From Tretioscincus oriximinensis (Eukaryota > Chordata > Lepidosauria > Squamata > Gymnophthalmidae): DNA of 64,000 bases. The stretch is taken from assembly GCA_022410635.1 (NCBI GenBank), contig JAJVDF010000015.1:2242401-2306400 (forward strand), written 5' to 3'. Every line of letters starts with the position of its first letter. The stretch's first letter is position 1. The notes below the pieces were generated by a model, which saw nothing but the letters and a program-made list of their open reading frames with translations, did not search any database and was not told the origin of the DNA. Both the position numbers and the translations under genes were made by a program. This document shows positions 1 to 10,165 of this stretch, in pieces.

Positions 1-799
1 CAGAACCTCATAGAAATACGGTTCCCTTCCTCCCTACAGACACTCTCGCACACAAACCTGCTAGGGAAAAATTAATTTCCAGCAGTTCAGCTCCATTCCC
101 CTGAGTCTTTAAAAATCTCAGATTGAAATGGATGAATATGCAAGCTCCACTTATTGATGCCCTCCCATAAGCTGGGGAACTCCTTTGAAATCATTGTGGT
201 GGTAATTGTAAAGGAAGTGATATGCATAAAATTACCGCTGTGGTGCAATAAGGCTCATAAATCAGTTCACAGCCAATCCATCTGCAACAATTTCAGCCCA
301 ACTGATTCCTTTTCTTCTTCTTTTTAAGAAATCACCANCTAAGATGAGTACATATAACGGCAGAGAGATAGGCTTTTCTTTATGATGGGTGGATATACAC
401 ATTTTTGCCTTTNTTTTTTCCAAAAGGTCTTTCAAGGTCCATAGTTTCTCTGTAAAATTGTGTGCAGCTAAAGACTGAAAGGCTGAAGGAAGAGATGTTT
501 GGGACCTGTTTTTCACACTCCATCCATTATTCCAGACCAGAGTAAAATGCTCTTGTTCAATATGTTCAATTCCTTTCAAGCCGAGATGGATTACTGCACT
601 GAGATGGCCTGTTGCAAATTTATGAAGGGCAAGTGTATCAATAACTATTTACAGGGGATACCTAGATACTTCGTCCAGGCTGGAGAGATAGGCAGGATGC
701 CTCTAAATGCCTCAGTAAAGAGTTGGGAGCAGATGAAGTTTATACTTTCTTCTGCTGCTTGGGATGCCCAAGAATAATTGATGTGTTATATGTCAGTTA
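1..799. other. Noncoding sequence, no gene; possible conserved block at about 110-310
   Basis: No exon-like reading frame or known repeat is recognisable. The part around 110-310 is AT-rich but complex, with homeodomain-like ATTA and TAAT words and no repeat character, so it could be a conserved noncoding element. The rest shows nothing I can name. Low confidence without alignment. Confidence 0.25.
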
Positions 800-802
800 G
801 GA

Positions 803-860
803 TGGTAGACTAGACGGGATGTGGCCCAATCCAGCCAGGCTCATCTTTCATTCTCAGGTT
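803..860 (+). repeat. CR1 LINE 3' UTR fragment
   Basis: A short stretch reading like 'tagactagacgggatgtggc' followed by 'ccaatccagccaggctc' matches the last part of the CR1 3' UTR seen complete at 19.7 kb ('ggacttgatgggctgtggcc', then 'tgatccagtatggctcttc'). It is divergent and lacks the terminal octamers, so it is an old fragment. The region up to about 1090 holds nothing else recognisable. Confidence 0.5.
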
Positions 861-1094
861 TTTGTGCCTGGTCTCATGTTTGTTCCAAAATTTGTTTAGC
901 TTTGGAACTGACACAGAATGCCTTTGAATGTTCTAAAGGCCAGGAAGACATGCTCCTGATCTGTGGAGCCACTATTGAAACAGTTCCTCCAAGTGATGGC
1001 ACCAGTGATTCGTGTCAGGTGTTAAGAGTCAATCTTTCAAGTGAGAGATCTGTTCTTGAAGGCCTGTGTCGGTTGTAGACAGGGATGAGAGCTC

Positions 1095-1350
1095 TCTACT
1101 GGCCTCATCTCTAGCCAACTCAGCTATTCAAAAGAAATTTGCAATCCATATTTCAAGTATATTCATGAGTGCCACCATTAATCTGGTGGGGAAGATGTAA
1201 GCCATTGGGCAAAAATTAACATTGTGAGCCATTCTGTACATCGAGAGCGGGGTATAAATACCAGTTTCTTCTTCTTCCCCCTTCCATTTTCTCCTTCTCT
1301 TTGTTCTTCCTTCTTCTTCCTCTTTTTTCTTCTTTCTTCTTCTCCATTGC
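1095..1350 (+). repeat. tRNA-derived SINE, family A (TTC tail), 5'-truncated and divergent
   Basis: The body 'ctagccaactcagctattc', the segment ending 'gtggggaagatgtaagcc', the tail 'gagcggggtataaatacc' and a degenerate TTC/CTT run match the better copies at 39.65, 34.77 and 29.56 kb. The tRNA-like head with box A and B is lost. The pyrimidine tail at about 1267-1345 generates spurious lysine/glutamate-rich frames on the other strand. Confidence 0.7.
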
Positions 1351-1773
1351 AATAGGTTTTGAGTGTANTGGAAGAAGATAGAAAGGGAAGTAAAAATAGA
1401 AAGGAAAGTTGAATATTACAAACTTCACAAGAAGTGTCATAATTATCAGTGCTGTAGCTGTTCAGTCCAACAGCACTTCCTGTTGCAATGAGCAAATCTG
1501 TATGGCTGAACTATAAGGGGAGGAAGGGGTTAATTCTTTCCTCAATCAAAGGATAGCTCACTAATTGTTCCCCTTTCTCTACAGCCATTTTCTGTGTTCA
1601 GTTGTCTTTCTGTTTTCTCTCCAGCAAGCACGTGCTGTGTTAGCATGCTGCCTCTGCAGGGGTTTCCCTCCAGAGGAATCCATACCTACATGCACATGAA
1701 AGCACATTAGGTGCCCATTTTGTATAGNGAAGTTAAGCCTCTTTAGATTAGGTTTCTTTCTACTCTTATTTGG

Positions 1774-1848
1774 CAGCTCAGAAATGTAAACTGAAGATGC
1801 AACAATAAAATGCAAGTTTTAACTTTCCATTCTACCTAACAAAAAGTG
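1774..1848 (+). repeat. Local duplication, copy 1, left half (interrupted by CR1)
   Basis: About 70 bases beginning 'agctcagaaatgtaaactga' recur at 2789-2855 with a few substitutions. The match resumes on the far side of the CR1 insertion (2309-2342 against 2853-2885). Copy 2 therefore preserves the uninterrupted state of this site. See the finding on the empty site. Confidence 0.75.
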
Positions 1849-2312
1849 GGATGGACAGGGTGAATAGAGAAAAAATGTTTTCTCTATCACACAACACAAG
1901 GACCAGAGGGCACTCCTTGAAACTGATGGGAAGAAAAGTGAGAACAGACAAAGGAAAGTATTTTTTTCACCCAGAGGGTCATCGGCTTGTGGAATTTACT
2001 TCCTGAAGAGGTAGTGATAGCTAACAGCTTGGATAGTTTCAAGACAGGACTTGACAGGTTTATGGAAACAAAGGGTATAAATGGATACTAGGATGGATGT
2101 CTGGATGTTGCCTCCGGGATGGAGCAACAGGCAGGACTCCTGAGATACCATTTGCAGGGAGTCATGAAAAGGTCCATATTTTGCTTTCCTCTGTTCGGAC
2201 TGTCCAGGTGCATCTGGTGGGCCTCTGTATGACACAGAACGCTGGACTTGATGGGCTGCGGCCTGATCCGTATGGCTCTTCTTATGTTCTTAGGTTCTTA
2301 TGTTCTTATGTA
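1849..2312 (+). mobile_element. CR1-type LINE, 5'-truncated: end of ORF2 plus 3' UTR
   Basis: The sequence encodes the C-terminal end of CR1 ORF2 (remnants of NREKMFSLS, LGRKVRTDKGKYFF, WNLLPEEV, DSFKTGLDRFM and KGINGY, then a stop near 2090), followed by the roughly 220-base 3' UTR and TTCTTATG octamers at 2283-2311. CR1 retrotransposons move by target-primed reverse transcription and are usually 5'-truncated, as here. A frameshift or stops break the ORF2 part. Flanks carry a possible short target duplication (AAGT). It lies inside one copy of a local duplication. Confidence 0.9.
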
Positions 2313-2786
2313 AGTGCTTCAAATTATTGGTACACTCCACACTGTTACTATTGTACTATTTAACTCTTAAGAGAAGCTGTTGAATCTGTATGAAGCCTTT
2401 TTAACCCTGGAGAATTGTAAGAATAATGCATGTACAATATTGCCACTGAGAGAGACTGAGTAAGGTCAAAACGTATACCATCTTCATACTTACAGAGGAA
2501 TACTCCTTTGATTCTCCAGGAAACATTGAATTCTTTTATAATCATATGGACTTTTACCTGGGGCTATTAGTCCCTTATATTCTCATTTACATTGTGTGCT
2601 TCTTTGTTGTACTAGTATTTTAGCCATTGGATTGTTATATATCTGGCTTCTGATATTTGGGCTTTTTATAAACTATTCTTAATATAGATTTGCAGCACTT
2701 TCCACTTTTTACCTTTTTTGTTACTTTTAGGGTTCTTTTCTTGTTTTCTGTGTTTGTACAGAACCCATTTCATCTGGATTCAGTTA

Positions 2787-2888
2787 GCTCAGAAATGTAA
2801 ACTGAAGATACAGTAATAAAATGCAAGTTTTAACTGTCCATTCTACCTAAAAGAAATGCTTAAAATTATTGGTGCTCCCCACACAATC
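2787..2888 (+). repeat. Local duplication, copy 2 (uninterrupted)
   Basis: This copy matches 1774-1848 and then, without a gap, the sequence just after the CR1 at 2309-2342 ('aaattattgg' and 'ccacac'). It is the empty-site counterpart. Between the copies (2343-2786) I see no gene or known repeat. Confidence 0.75.
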
Positions 2889-3034
2889 AAAACAAAACTG
2901 ATTCACAAAACCGAATATTTTGAACATTTCTGCCCCCGCCCTTCTGTCATTCATGGTGGCACTACAGCCACCATGTTGTGCATTGCTATGAGTGAGTGAC
3001 AGCAAGATGGGGCAGGAGCTTTTCAATTCATTTG

Positions 3035-3110
3035 CTGGGGGACTTCTCTATGAAAGTTCATGCCGCCTTCCTTTCTCTTGTTGGTCTCTAAAGTGCTGCA
3101 AGCCAGTGTT
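3035..3110. repeat. Fragment of the palindromic 'ttagtctc' repeat family
   Basis: The words 'ctctatgaaagttcatgccg' and 'cttgttggtctctaaagtgc' correspond to half of the palindromic element seen in full at 32.25-32.63 kb ('gaaagcttatgcca', 'agttagtctcaaagtgctgc'). Only one arm is present and it is divergent. Confidence 0.5.
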
Positions 3111-4326
3111 CCTCATGCAAACACTTGGATATTAGCCAAAGGGCTGCCCACTTCCCTTTGGTTTTTCCCCCCACATCCTTAGCTGACAAGCAAGCATTTG
3201 CCACATGAACATAATAAGAAGGGTGTTAATAGATGCAAGCAACTGCTATTATAAGAAATCCAACATCATTAATGAATTCCCTGTGATATCAGTAATACTG
3301 GCTATTGCCTCCATATTCCAGATGCAACGTTTAGTGCCTGTAGGGGGGAAAATCCTTGTGATAACTTACTTTTGTGCTAACTTGGGGGACTTATTTCAGT
3401 AGTACTATTTTGTGCAGCATCCAAATGGACTCCCTCTTCTACATACTTCGTTTCACATGCCTTTGGGAGCCAGGGAAGAAGCTCCTGGTTCCCTACTGGA
3501 CTCGTTGGTTAGCTGCACTAGTATTGTGGTCTCAGCAGCCATTTTGATCACCAGGACCAGAGTATTTAAGGCAGGCCTTTCAATGTGAATGCAGTTATGT
3601 TAGCAGGAAGCAAAGTATCTCTGGTCTGTATGCCTATGAACTGGGGTAAGAGGAATGAAGGAAAAGCCCTATAATAAAATTATNGTTTAAACCTTTCTAG
3701 TGGCACAGGCTAGGTGCACACCACGACTTAAAAACCACTACAATACAATAATACGGAATATAGCAATCATGTGTCTGTGCACACCAAACATATGTATTCC
3801 GTGACCAGTTCCATAGCATCGTTCATAACATCTCGTCGCAGTGCAGTCCAAGAATATTTTTTTACTTGTAACAGCCAAAAGAAGCAACTGCTGTTTTCTC
3901 AATTGTTTTATCATCTTGTGTCTAATTTGTGTACATGCATACAGTCGCGAGAGTATGGGGGTTCTCCAGAACGAGGCCTGAATGTCTGAGCAATAGTTTA
4001 TTCTGCGAAAAAAGGCATTTATTGCGAGTCAACTACTGAAAAACACTTACCACTTGTGCCCAGGACTTCCTGATTGCGTTACGAACAAGGTAGAAAAACA
4101 TATTTTGCACATAACCACAATGGCTAGAACTTGGTTCATCCTGGATTCAAATCCCCAGTCTGCCAGGTCTCTAGTTTGATTTTCCTGACTATGTGCAAAT
4201 GGCCTCTCTGCCTTGAGAAAAGCAAAGTCTAAAAAAGCCATGACAGAAAATCTAAATAAAATTCCCAAGATGATATGAGCATAAACCTCCTTCCCCCTTT
4301 CAGGTTGGTTGTTGTCAGCACCCACA
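3111..4326. other. Noncoding stretch, nothing recognised
   Basis: No known repeat, RNA gene or exon is visible here. Frames are short and broken. The sequence is of mixed composition with a few ambiguous bases. Confidence 0.3.
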
Positions 4327-4712
4327 AAGGATTTTTACCAAGATGGTACTTACATCAGGCTGAATTCGACCTAGAGCACAGACAGATTCAGCAATCTAAT
4401 CGCTAAAAATTGGATTTTCCAGCTACCACTGTTTGTCCAATTACTTGGCGGATGTCTCTAAAATAAAAAATAGCCTTTGTGAGGCCTTCCATTGTGGGAA
4501 AATGGTAAATCTTGTGAGACTTCGAGGATAGTTGTAAACATTAATTGGCTCTCAACCTGCAGGGAATGCTGGGAAATGTAGTAAAATAAGTTCAGCAATG
4601 ATTTATGAAATATGATGTCACAAGAATACAAGGGGGAAACAGGAAAGAACATGGAAAATTGAAGATAGGTGGGGCAGAATCATGAACGTGGTTTTCTGGA
4701 TTTAAAATAATT
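4327..4712 (+). repeat. Unassigned dispersed repeat R1, copy 1
   Basis: About 370 bases align in the same orientation with 19851-20212. Shared landmarks in order are 'aggatttttac', 'atggtacttacatcagg', 'gattttccagc', 'ttgactctc'-like words, 'gcagcaatga'-like words and 'gtggggcagaatcatgaac' against 'gatgtagtggaatcgtgaac'. I do not recognise the family, and no coding frame or clear terminal repeat is visible. Confidence 0.6.
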
Positions 4713-4732
4713 AATGAAACAAAACATGTCAT

Positions 4733-5035
4733 GGGGAGGTACCCTTTTTTGGAAATAAATTCCACAGACCAATGTCCCTCTGTGTGCAAAATATATTTCC
4801 CCTTGCCCATCCTAGCTTTCCTGCCCATCAGCTTTAAAGAGTTCACCCTGGTTTCAGAGTGTATAAAACCACTTTAAACACCATCTTTCAAACCTAAGGA
4901 ATGCAAACATTTCAGTCTGTTTTGTAAGAGAAGTGTTCTGTCCCCTTGATCATTTTAGTTGCCCTTTTTGCACCATTTTTAGTTCCACCATACCCTTTCT
5001 AAGATGTGGCCATCAAAATTTTACACAGCATATAC
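4733..5035 (-). mobile_element. Old CR1 LINE fragment (ORF2 C-terminus)
   Basis: On the minus strand this reads like the CR1 ORF2 end: words corresponding to 'cttgatcatttttgttgccc', 'aagatgtgg' and 'aaattccacaggccgatgac' of the younger copies at 9.5 and 49.2 kb are present but heavily mutated. It is an ancient copy of the same or a related subfamily. No intact frame. Confidence 0.75.
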
Positions 5036-5744
5036 ACTTATTTTGTGCTACNTAGATAACCTACATTTCAGGCTGTTGTCTCCCTTTTACTCCAGATTAT
5101 TTTCATGTCCCATATCTGCCTTTGGCCTTTCTGAGGTGTTAGCAAGAATTGCTCTGACTGTAATGAGGGTAGAGATCAATGTCTGTTTTCCACATCTATC
5201 CCATTCTTCTTAGATTGACTGGATTTGATCACACCTGCTTGGTCTGAAAACTCCATGACTGACAACATCTGAGTCGAACTAAGGCCTTACCTGTTTCTGA
5301 TTGAGTTATTGATCTAGTCTCAAAGAGCATGACCTGGATTTATCCTTGCACACTGTTCTGGTCTCTTGGTCAAAGGAAGAGATAGTTAATCAGAGATGAG
5401 TCCTTCTCATCTTCTGTCAGAAACAATCCTAACTTTGGCATTAACCAAAGAGATATTTGTAAAATGCTCAACTTATTGGAACATTCTTTAAATCTACAGA
5501 TAATTCTTGAATATTTTCAGAGCAGGAGATGGAGCTTTCATTGTTGTTGTTTTTTACTATATGTTGTTGCTCGGTCAACAGAGGTGTTGTGCCACTACTT
5601 ATCAAAAATGGAAAAAGTAGTTTTCTTCTGGAAATTATAACAGCCAATTAGGTATCACACAGCCCCCCCCCCCCCCAACCCAACATGTTAAAAACTGCAA
5701 TGGCGTTAAGTTCTGAAATAACTTGATTGGGAGCCCTTCATCCT
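5036..5744. other. Noncoding stretch with a poly-C run
   Basis: No gene or known repeat is recognised. A homopolymer C tract of about 16 bases lies at 5662-5677. Confidence 0.3.
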
Positions 5745-5905
5745 TTTGTAAACAAACCATTCAAAAACTTTTAAATCCATGTGGAACAGATGANCCAATT
5801 AACCAGGAAGTAAATCCTGTGCATGTTCAGTATCAGATTCTGCATCCACTAACCAGGAAGTAAATGCTGTGAGTGAGATTCTTGTATTATATTGTGCTGG
5901 TATCT
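5745..5905 (+). repeat. Unassigned dispersed repeat R2, copy 1 (internally tandem)
   Basis: The segment carries 'taaatccatgtggaacagat' followed by two tandem units each containing 'aaccaggaagtaaat'. The same arrangement occurs on the opposite strand at 50.24-50.43 kb, and a third related copy is at 56.59-56.70 kb. Family not recognised. Confidence 0.6.
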
Positions 5906-6025
5906 TCTCACGAGGTCCTGCCTTCTCCCATTAACTAAGCAGCTCACAAAGGTTTGAGAATGGAAATATGGGCTGTTTCACAAAGATGTCAAAAATAATT
6001 AGCAATCAGGAAATTCTGGTGCTAG

Positions 6026-6125
6026 CACCTTTTTTCTTGATGCATTGCAATGCATTCCAAAAGCTCTGTTGGAATGTGGGGTGGAGCAACCATGATGTTG
6101 TAACATCCAGGTAGGAAAACCTCAT
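6026..6125 (+). repeat. Unassigned dispersed repeat R3, copy 1
   Basis: About 100 bases match the reverse complement of 30876-30993: shared words are 'cttgatgca', 'attccaaaa', 'ttggaatgtgggg', 'gagcaaccatgatgtt' and 'ggaaaacctca'. No frame or known family. Confidence 0.6.
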
Positions 6126-6761
6126 GCGCCTGCAGCTACAGATACCAACTTCTCAAAATTCTTTCTGTCCTCATTTTGAATGTATACTCCTATCTCTCCT
6201 CCATGTCTTCCCTTACCATCCCCTTCCATCTTTCTCCCTACATCAGAGCTGCAACCATACTTTAATGAGCAAGGTGTTCCCGAAAGTCTAAGCATTCTGT
6301 TCCACACTCACGCTGATTTATATATAAGTCAGCTCAAATGAGCATTGTTAATTATTGACTCTTCCACCCTTGGTGAGCTAGAATTAACGTCCTCGAAAAA
6401 TAAGACAGGAGTTTTTGCAGACCTAATGCATGTGGAAAAGAGGAATTTTTACCAGATGGATCTTATAATGTCTGCAGCATTTGATGGTAGTGGTAGTGGG
6501 AATCACGTTGGATAATCCATGGAGTAAGTGTTGGGACCTTTGGCTACTTGCTGTGGAGGTACATCTGATAGTAGGGTGGGGGGTGGAATGTGAAGAGTGC
6601 AGAGTGCAGAGAGGGGGGGTTGGTCAGGTTGGAGGTGTGGGGGTTTGGAATGAAATGATATTCCGCCAAAGCAACCTCAGGCTGCTTTCCGTTCCTTCTA
6701 TCAACTCTTTCCTCTCCTTCAAGCCTTTCCCACTGCCCCTACCTCAAAGCTATAACTTTAG
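6126..6761. other. Noncoding stretch, nothing recognised
   Basis: No gene is seen. A GT-rich and G-rich patch at about 6575-6650 has low complexity. The remainder is unremarkable. Confidence 0.3.
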
Positions 6762-6895
6762 AACGTAAGAGAAGCCCTGCTGAATGGGGCCGGAGCCCAT
6801 CTAGTCCAGCCTTCTGTCTCACACAGTGGCCCACCAGTTGCACCTGGGCAGTCTGGAAGAGAAGAAGGCAAAATCTTCAAGTGTTCTCAATGCCC
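6762..6895 (-). repeat. CR1 LINE 3' UTR fragment
   Basis: It starts 'gaacgtaagagaagccctgc' and continues 'agcccatctagtccagcctt', 'cacacagtggcccaccagtt' and 'gcacctgggcagtc', which is the reversed CR1 3' UTR seen at 9.28 and 48.88 kb, of an older or different subfamily. ORF2 is not included. Confidence 0.75.
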
Positions 6896-7224
6896 TGCAA
6901 ATCAGCTCTATGACCCTAGAGGTCCCATCCAGTTCTATGACCCTGGATCATCCAACCCTATGGTTCCACAATTTTTATCAGAGCCTAAGCCAGGTTCACC
7001 CAAGGTCCTCCCCACAGCAAATCTTTCCTTGCAAACTTTGGAAAGATTTCTGAGAAACCAACTCTGCTCCTTACTTTAAAGGGGCAGGGCAAGGCCTGCC
7101 TGGAGTTCTGACAGCTCAACTCCACACTCAATCTGATCTATTTATAAATCAGCTGCTTGATTCTGGCTNCTTCTCTGGGTTTCCTCATGAACTGAAAGCA
7201 CACGTTGGAAGAAACATTCAGCCA

Positions 7225-7402
7225 GTGAAGGAATTCAACTGGTTCACACCAGTTCCCAGAACCAGTANCTAGGGTTTTTTTAGTTAACCACACAGGCCCG
7301 TGTCCTATCATAAATGACATCACTTAGGATGTCATTTTCAGTTGCTACTTCCTGCAATGCAGTCGCTTAAGATGCTGTTTCCAAAAGAGAACTGACATTT
7401 TT
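7225..7402 (+). repeat. hAT-like nonautonomous DNA element fragment, copy 1
   Basis: It resembles 61783-61968: shared features are an AATTCA start followed by an inverted-looking 'ctggttcacaccagtt' segment, then 'atgacatcactta', 'gatgtcatttt', a 'ttgctacttcctg' word and 'gagaac'. From memory this resembles a squamate hAT miniature element that begins CAGTGGTGGGATTCAAA, so the assignment is tentative. Confidence 0.5.
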
Positions 7403-7849
7403 AGACTTTATTGTGGAGTGCAAGGCTGCAATAAAAATCTGCCCAACTAGACACACCCAGGATAAATTTGAGATTCCAAAGACAAAACAGGGAATTTAAA
7501 AATGCCACTTCTTGTATTCCCAAGCTTCCAATTAATCGCCACTTCTATAGGTGGGAAATAATAACTCTCAAGGCAAACCACTGTTTGAGGCAACTGATGA
7601 AAATGGCTGCTAGAGACGGCTGACCAATCTGGAGCCCGGAACACCAGACCATGGAAACTAATGGTGATGAGCATTTTTTCTATAGAGGCATTGTTTGATT
7701 TGGACGTGAATGAACAGCTACATGAAATCAATTTTTCTTTGTCCTGTTTGAATGCTTTTGGGGATGGGGGCATACATAAGGGGCGAATTTTGTAAAAGGG
7801 ACATTGAAAAAAACTTCTGTATGATCACCCCCAGTCAGCTGTGAGGAAT
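7403..7849. other. Noncoding stretch, nothing recognised
   Basis: No exon, repeat or RNA gene can be supported here. Confidence 0.3.
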
Positions 7850-8300
7850 CCCTGGTCCCTCATTAACAGCTTCAATATCACTGGTGTTAATGAAGAAANC
7901 ATTAAGAGCAAACGGATTATTAATGTATAAAAGTGTTTCTGGAAGGAGCACCTGGGTAAGAGGCCGAGAAGTTAATAAGTTTCCTGGGGGTTTTGCACTG
8001 TCAGTAACGGCTGCAAAGGAGCAAGGGGAGAATTCTAACGTAAGGTTTCAGCTTTCGGGCACAGCTGACCAAGTGAATTCCTAACAGCTACAAGGAGACA
8101 AGATGTTTCTTGTTTCTGCACAATCCCTCTTGTTCATTAGTTTTAATATTGATGGAAAGCAACTTTAAATCACCCTTCAGAGGAATCTGCCGTGAGCCGT
8201 GCCAGCTGTCTGCCAGATGAAGGCATTGTAAAGACATGTCGGATGGGCAAAAGGAATACACCACAGAGAGAGATTTAAAGTCACTGGGAAGATAATGACT
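7850..8300. other. Candidate conserved noncoding element
   Basis: Complex AT-rich sequence without repeat homology in the window, containing 'attattaatg', 'ttcattagttttaatattga' and similar homeodomain-like words, plus a 'ccagctgtctgccagatg' segment with E-box-like CAGCTG and CAGATG. Its look is that of a conserved enhancer. This is a visual inference only. Confidence 0.35.
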
Positions 8301-8628
8301 TCACACTCACAGATTAGCAGCAGGAAACAAAAGCATTATCTACTGCCTGTACTGGGGTGGGCCTTTGCTCCATAACGCGGATTTATGTAGAACAAGGTGC
8401 CATATTGCCTGGTTATGACTTCAGAGAGAAAATCCGTGTTGCCAAAGACAAAAAGTTAATAATGGCAGGAAAGAATCTTATAACTGGGCCAAGTGTTCTA
8501 GGTGTCCAGCTGGACATTGCTCACAAGAGGTTCGAGATGGAAAATTCTTTCTTAGACTAGATTTGCAATTTGACTGGGGGAAAGGTCAAGGGAATAGCAA
8601 AAACAGAGCAGTCTTGTTACTAACTAGT
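8301..8628. other. Noncoding stretch, nothing recognised
   Basis: Two short adjacent frames occur here but neither resembles a known protein and no splice or promoter context supports them. Confidence 0.3.
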
Positions 8629-8811
8629 GGAATTAGCCTGTTGTATTTCAGTAGTTCAACAGGCTCCAGTCCCTCACCCTCCTTACTCCCATCTATGCCT
8701 CCACCCACTCTCGCCCTCCCTTGCCCCTCCCATTCCCTTTTCACTTTCTGTTTCTTTGTTTTGTTCCTTCTTTCTTTCCATTTTCTTTTCCTTCCTTTCC
8801 CTCCCAGTACT
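8629..8811 (-). repeat. Pyrimidine-rich dispersed sequence linked to CR1
   Basis: Read on the minus strand, the purine-rich run is followed by 'ggagcctgttgaactac' and 'caacaggctaattccacta', which resembles 40660-40812 on the plus strand ('aggccgttgcattacc', 'ccaacagactaatcccatt'). Both lie next to CR1 reverse-transcriptase fragments. The polarity relative to the CR1 differs between the two, so the link may be fortuitous. Confidence 0.35.
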
Positions 8812-8940
8812 GGTCCCAAAACTAAACCCTGGGGTATTTCACTTCTCACATCTTTCCACCCAGAGAACTGTCCATTTATTACTTACCTCTGCTTTGTGTC
8901 TTTTAGCCAGTTTCTAACCCAGGAATTCTGGTCTCTGGAG
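8812..8940 (-). mobile_element. CR1 reverse-transcriptase-domain fragment
   Basis: The words 'ccctggggtatttcacttct', 'cacccagagaactgtc' and 'tagccagtttctaaccca' parallel 41150-41240, where the minus strand encodes the CR1 RT region around GVPQGSVLG and the downstream WIGNWL motif. This is a short relic with no intact frame. The following 8941-9275 holds nothing I can name. Confidence 0.6.
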
Positions 8941-9275
8941 GCTGCCTGTCATTGGTCGTTATACTTCGGAATGTTGAACTCTCCCCCACGCCTTTTATTA
9001 CTTATGATTACTTCACTCAATCATTCCAAAACCATTCTTAAAGTTACCTGGTGTGATTTCAAGTAATCCACAATCATCCTTGTGCTGTAGAAACAGTCCT
9101 GTAGAAAATGTGAATGCTGCATTCTGGTATTTCTGTTGTCTATGTTCAACATGATATGTTTTCAACCAGTGAGAGAGAGCAACTAGGTATGTAAAATGCA
9201 GAAAGGTTAGAATATANCCTTCACACGTCCTGTTCCTGGGCTGTGAACTAGATGCTTCTGTCTGGTGAAATGTGA

Positions 9276-9922
9276 AAAGTACATAAGAACATAAGAAGAG
9301 CCATACTGGATCAGGCCACAGCCCATCGAGTCCAGCATTCTGTGTCACACAGAGGCCCACCAGATGCACCTGGGCAGTCCGAACAGAAGAAAGCAAAATA
9401 TGCTCCTGTTCNTGACTCCCTGCAAATGGTATTTCAAGAGTCCTGCCTGTTGCTCCATCCCGGAGGCTACATCCAGACAACTATCTTAGTATCCATTTAT
9501 ACCCTTAGTGTCCATAAACCTGTCTAGTCCTGTCTTGAAACTATCCAAGCTGTTAGCTACCACTACCTCTTCAGGAAGTAAATTCCACAGGCCGATGACC
9601 CTCTGGGTGAAAAAATACTTTCCTTTGTCTGTTCTCACTTTTCTACCCAACAGTTTTAAGGAGNGCCCTCTGGTCCTTGTGTTGTGTGATAGAGAAAACA
9701 TTTTTTCTCTATTCACTCTGTCGATCCCATGCATGATTTTGTACACTTCAATCAGATCACCCCTCAAACGTCTCCTTTCAAGGCTGAAGAGGCCCAGACG
9801 TTGCAGCCTTGCTTCGTAAGGGAGGTGCTCCAGACCCTTGATCATTTTTGTTGCCCTTTTCTGCACCTTCTCCAGTTCCAAAATATCCCTCTTGAGATGT
9901 GGTGACCAGAATTGAACCATTG
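9276..9922 (-). mobile_element. CR1-type LINE, 5'-truncated: ORF2 C-terminus and 3' UTR
   Basis: On the minus strand an open frame of about 144 codons (9920 to 9486) starts at VQFWSPHLKRDILELEKV and ends LDRFMDTKGINGY followed by a stop. The roughly 200-base 3' UTR and TTCTTATG-type end (about 9276-9298) follow. The product is the region downstream of reverse transcriptase in CR1 ORF2. The copy is nearly identical in protein to the one at 49083-49526, which suggests fairly recent activity. Some n characters interrupt it. Confidence 0.93.
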
Positions 9923-9946
9923 TTTCTGGAAATAAGTGTGGGAAAT

Positions 9947-10165
9947 TCTGATGTAGTGGTAAGAGTGTCAGACTCTTATATGGAAGTCTCCCACTTCAAT
10001 TCTACACTCCTCCACAAAAGTCANCTACTTGGGCTACTCTCAGCCCCATCTACTTCCCAATGTGTCTGTTGCGAAGAACAGAAGGTTATGTAAGCTCCTT
10101 TGATTCCCTTTTGGTTGAAAAAAAGGGGGGGGGTATAAAAACCAACTCTTCTTCTTTTTCACTAT
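9947..10165 (+). repeat. tRNA-derived SINE, family B, divergent
   Basis: 'gatgtagtggtaagagtgtc' corresponds to the box A region, 'cacttcaattctacactcct' to a decayed box B, then 'tctcagccccatcta', 'gtgtctgttg' and a 3' end 'gggtataaaaaccaactctt' with a short TTC run. The order matches the complete copy at 16.68 kb. It sits directly behind the CR1 at 9.3-9.9 kb. Confidence 0.75.

Noticed and set aside
8563..9066. 167-codon plus-strand frame (MQFDWGKGQGN...)
   Set aside because: It reads through a pyrimidine-rich repeat and the antisense of a CR1 RT fragment. Composition and antisense overlap argue against a gene.
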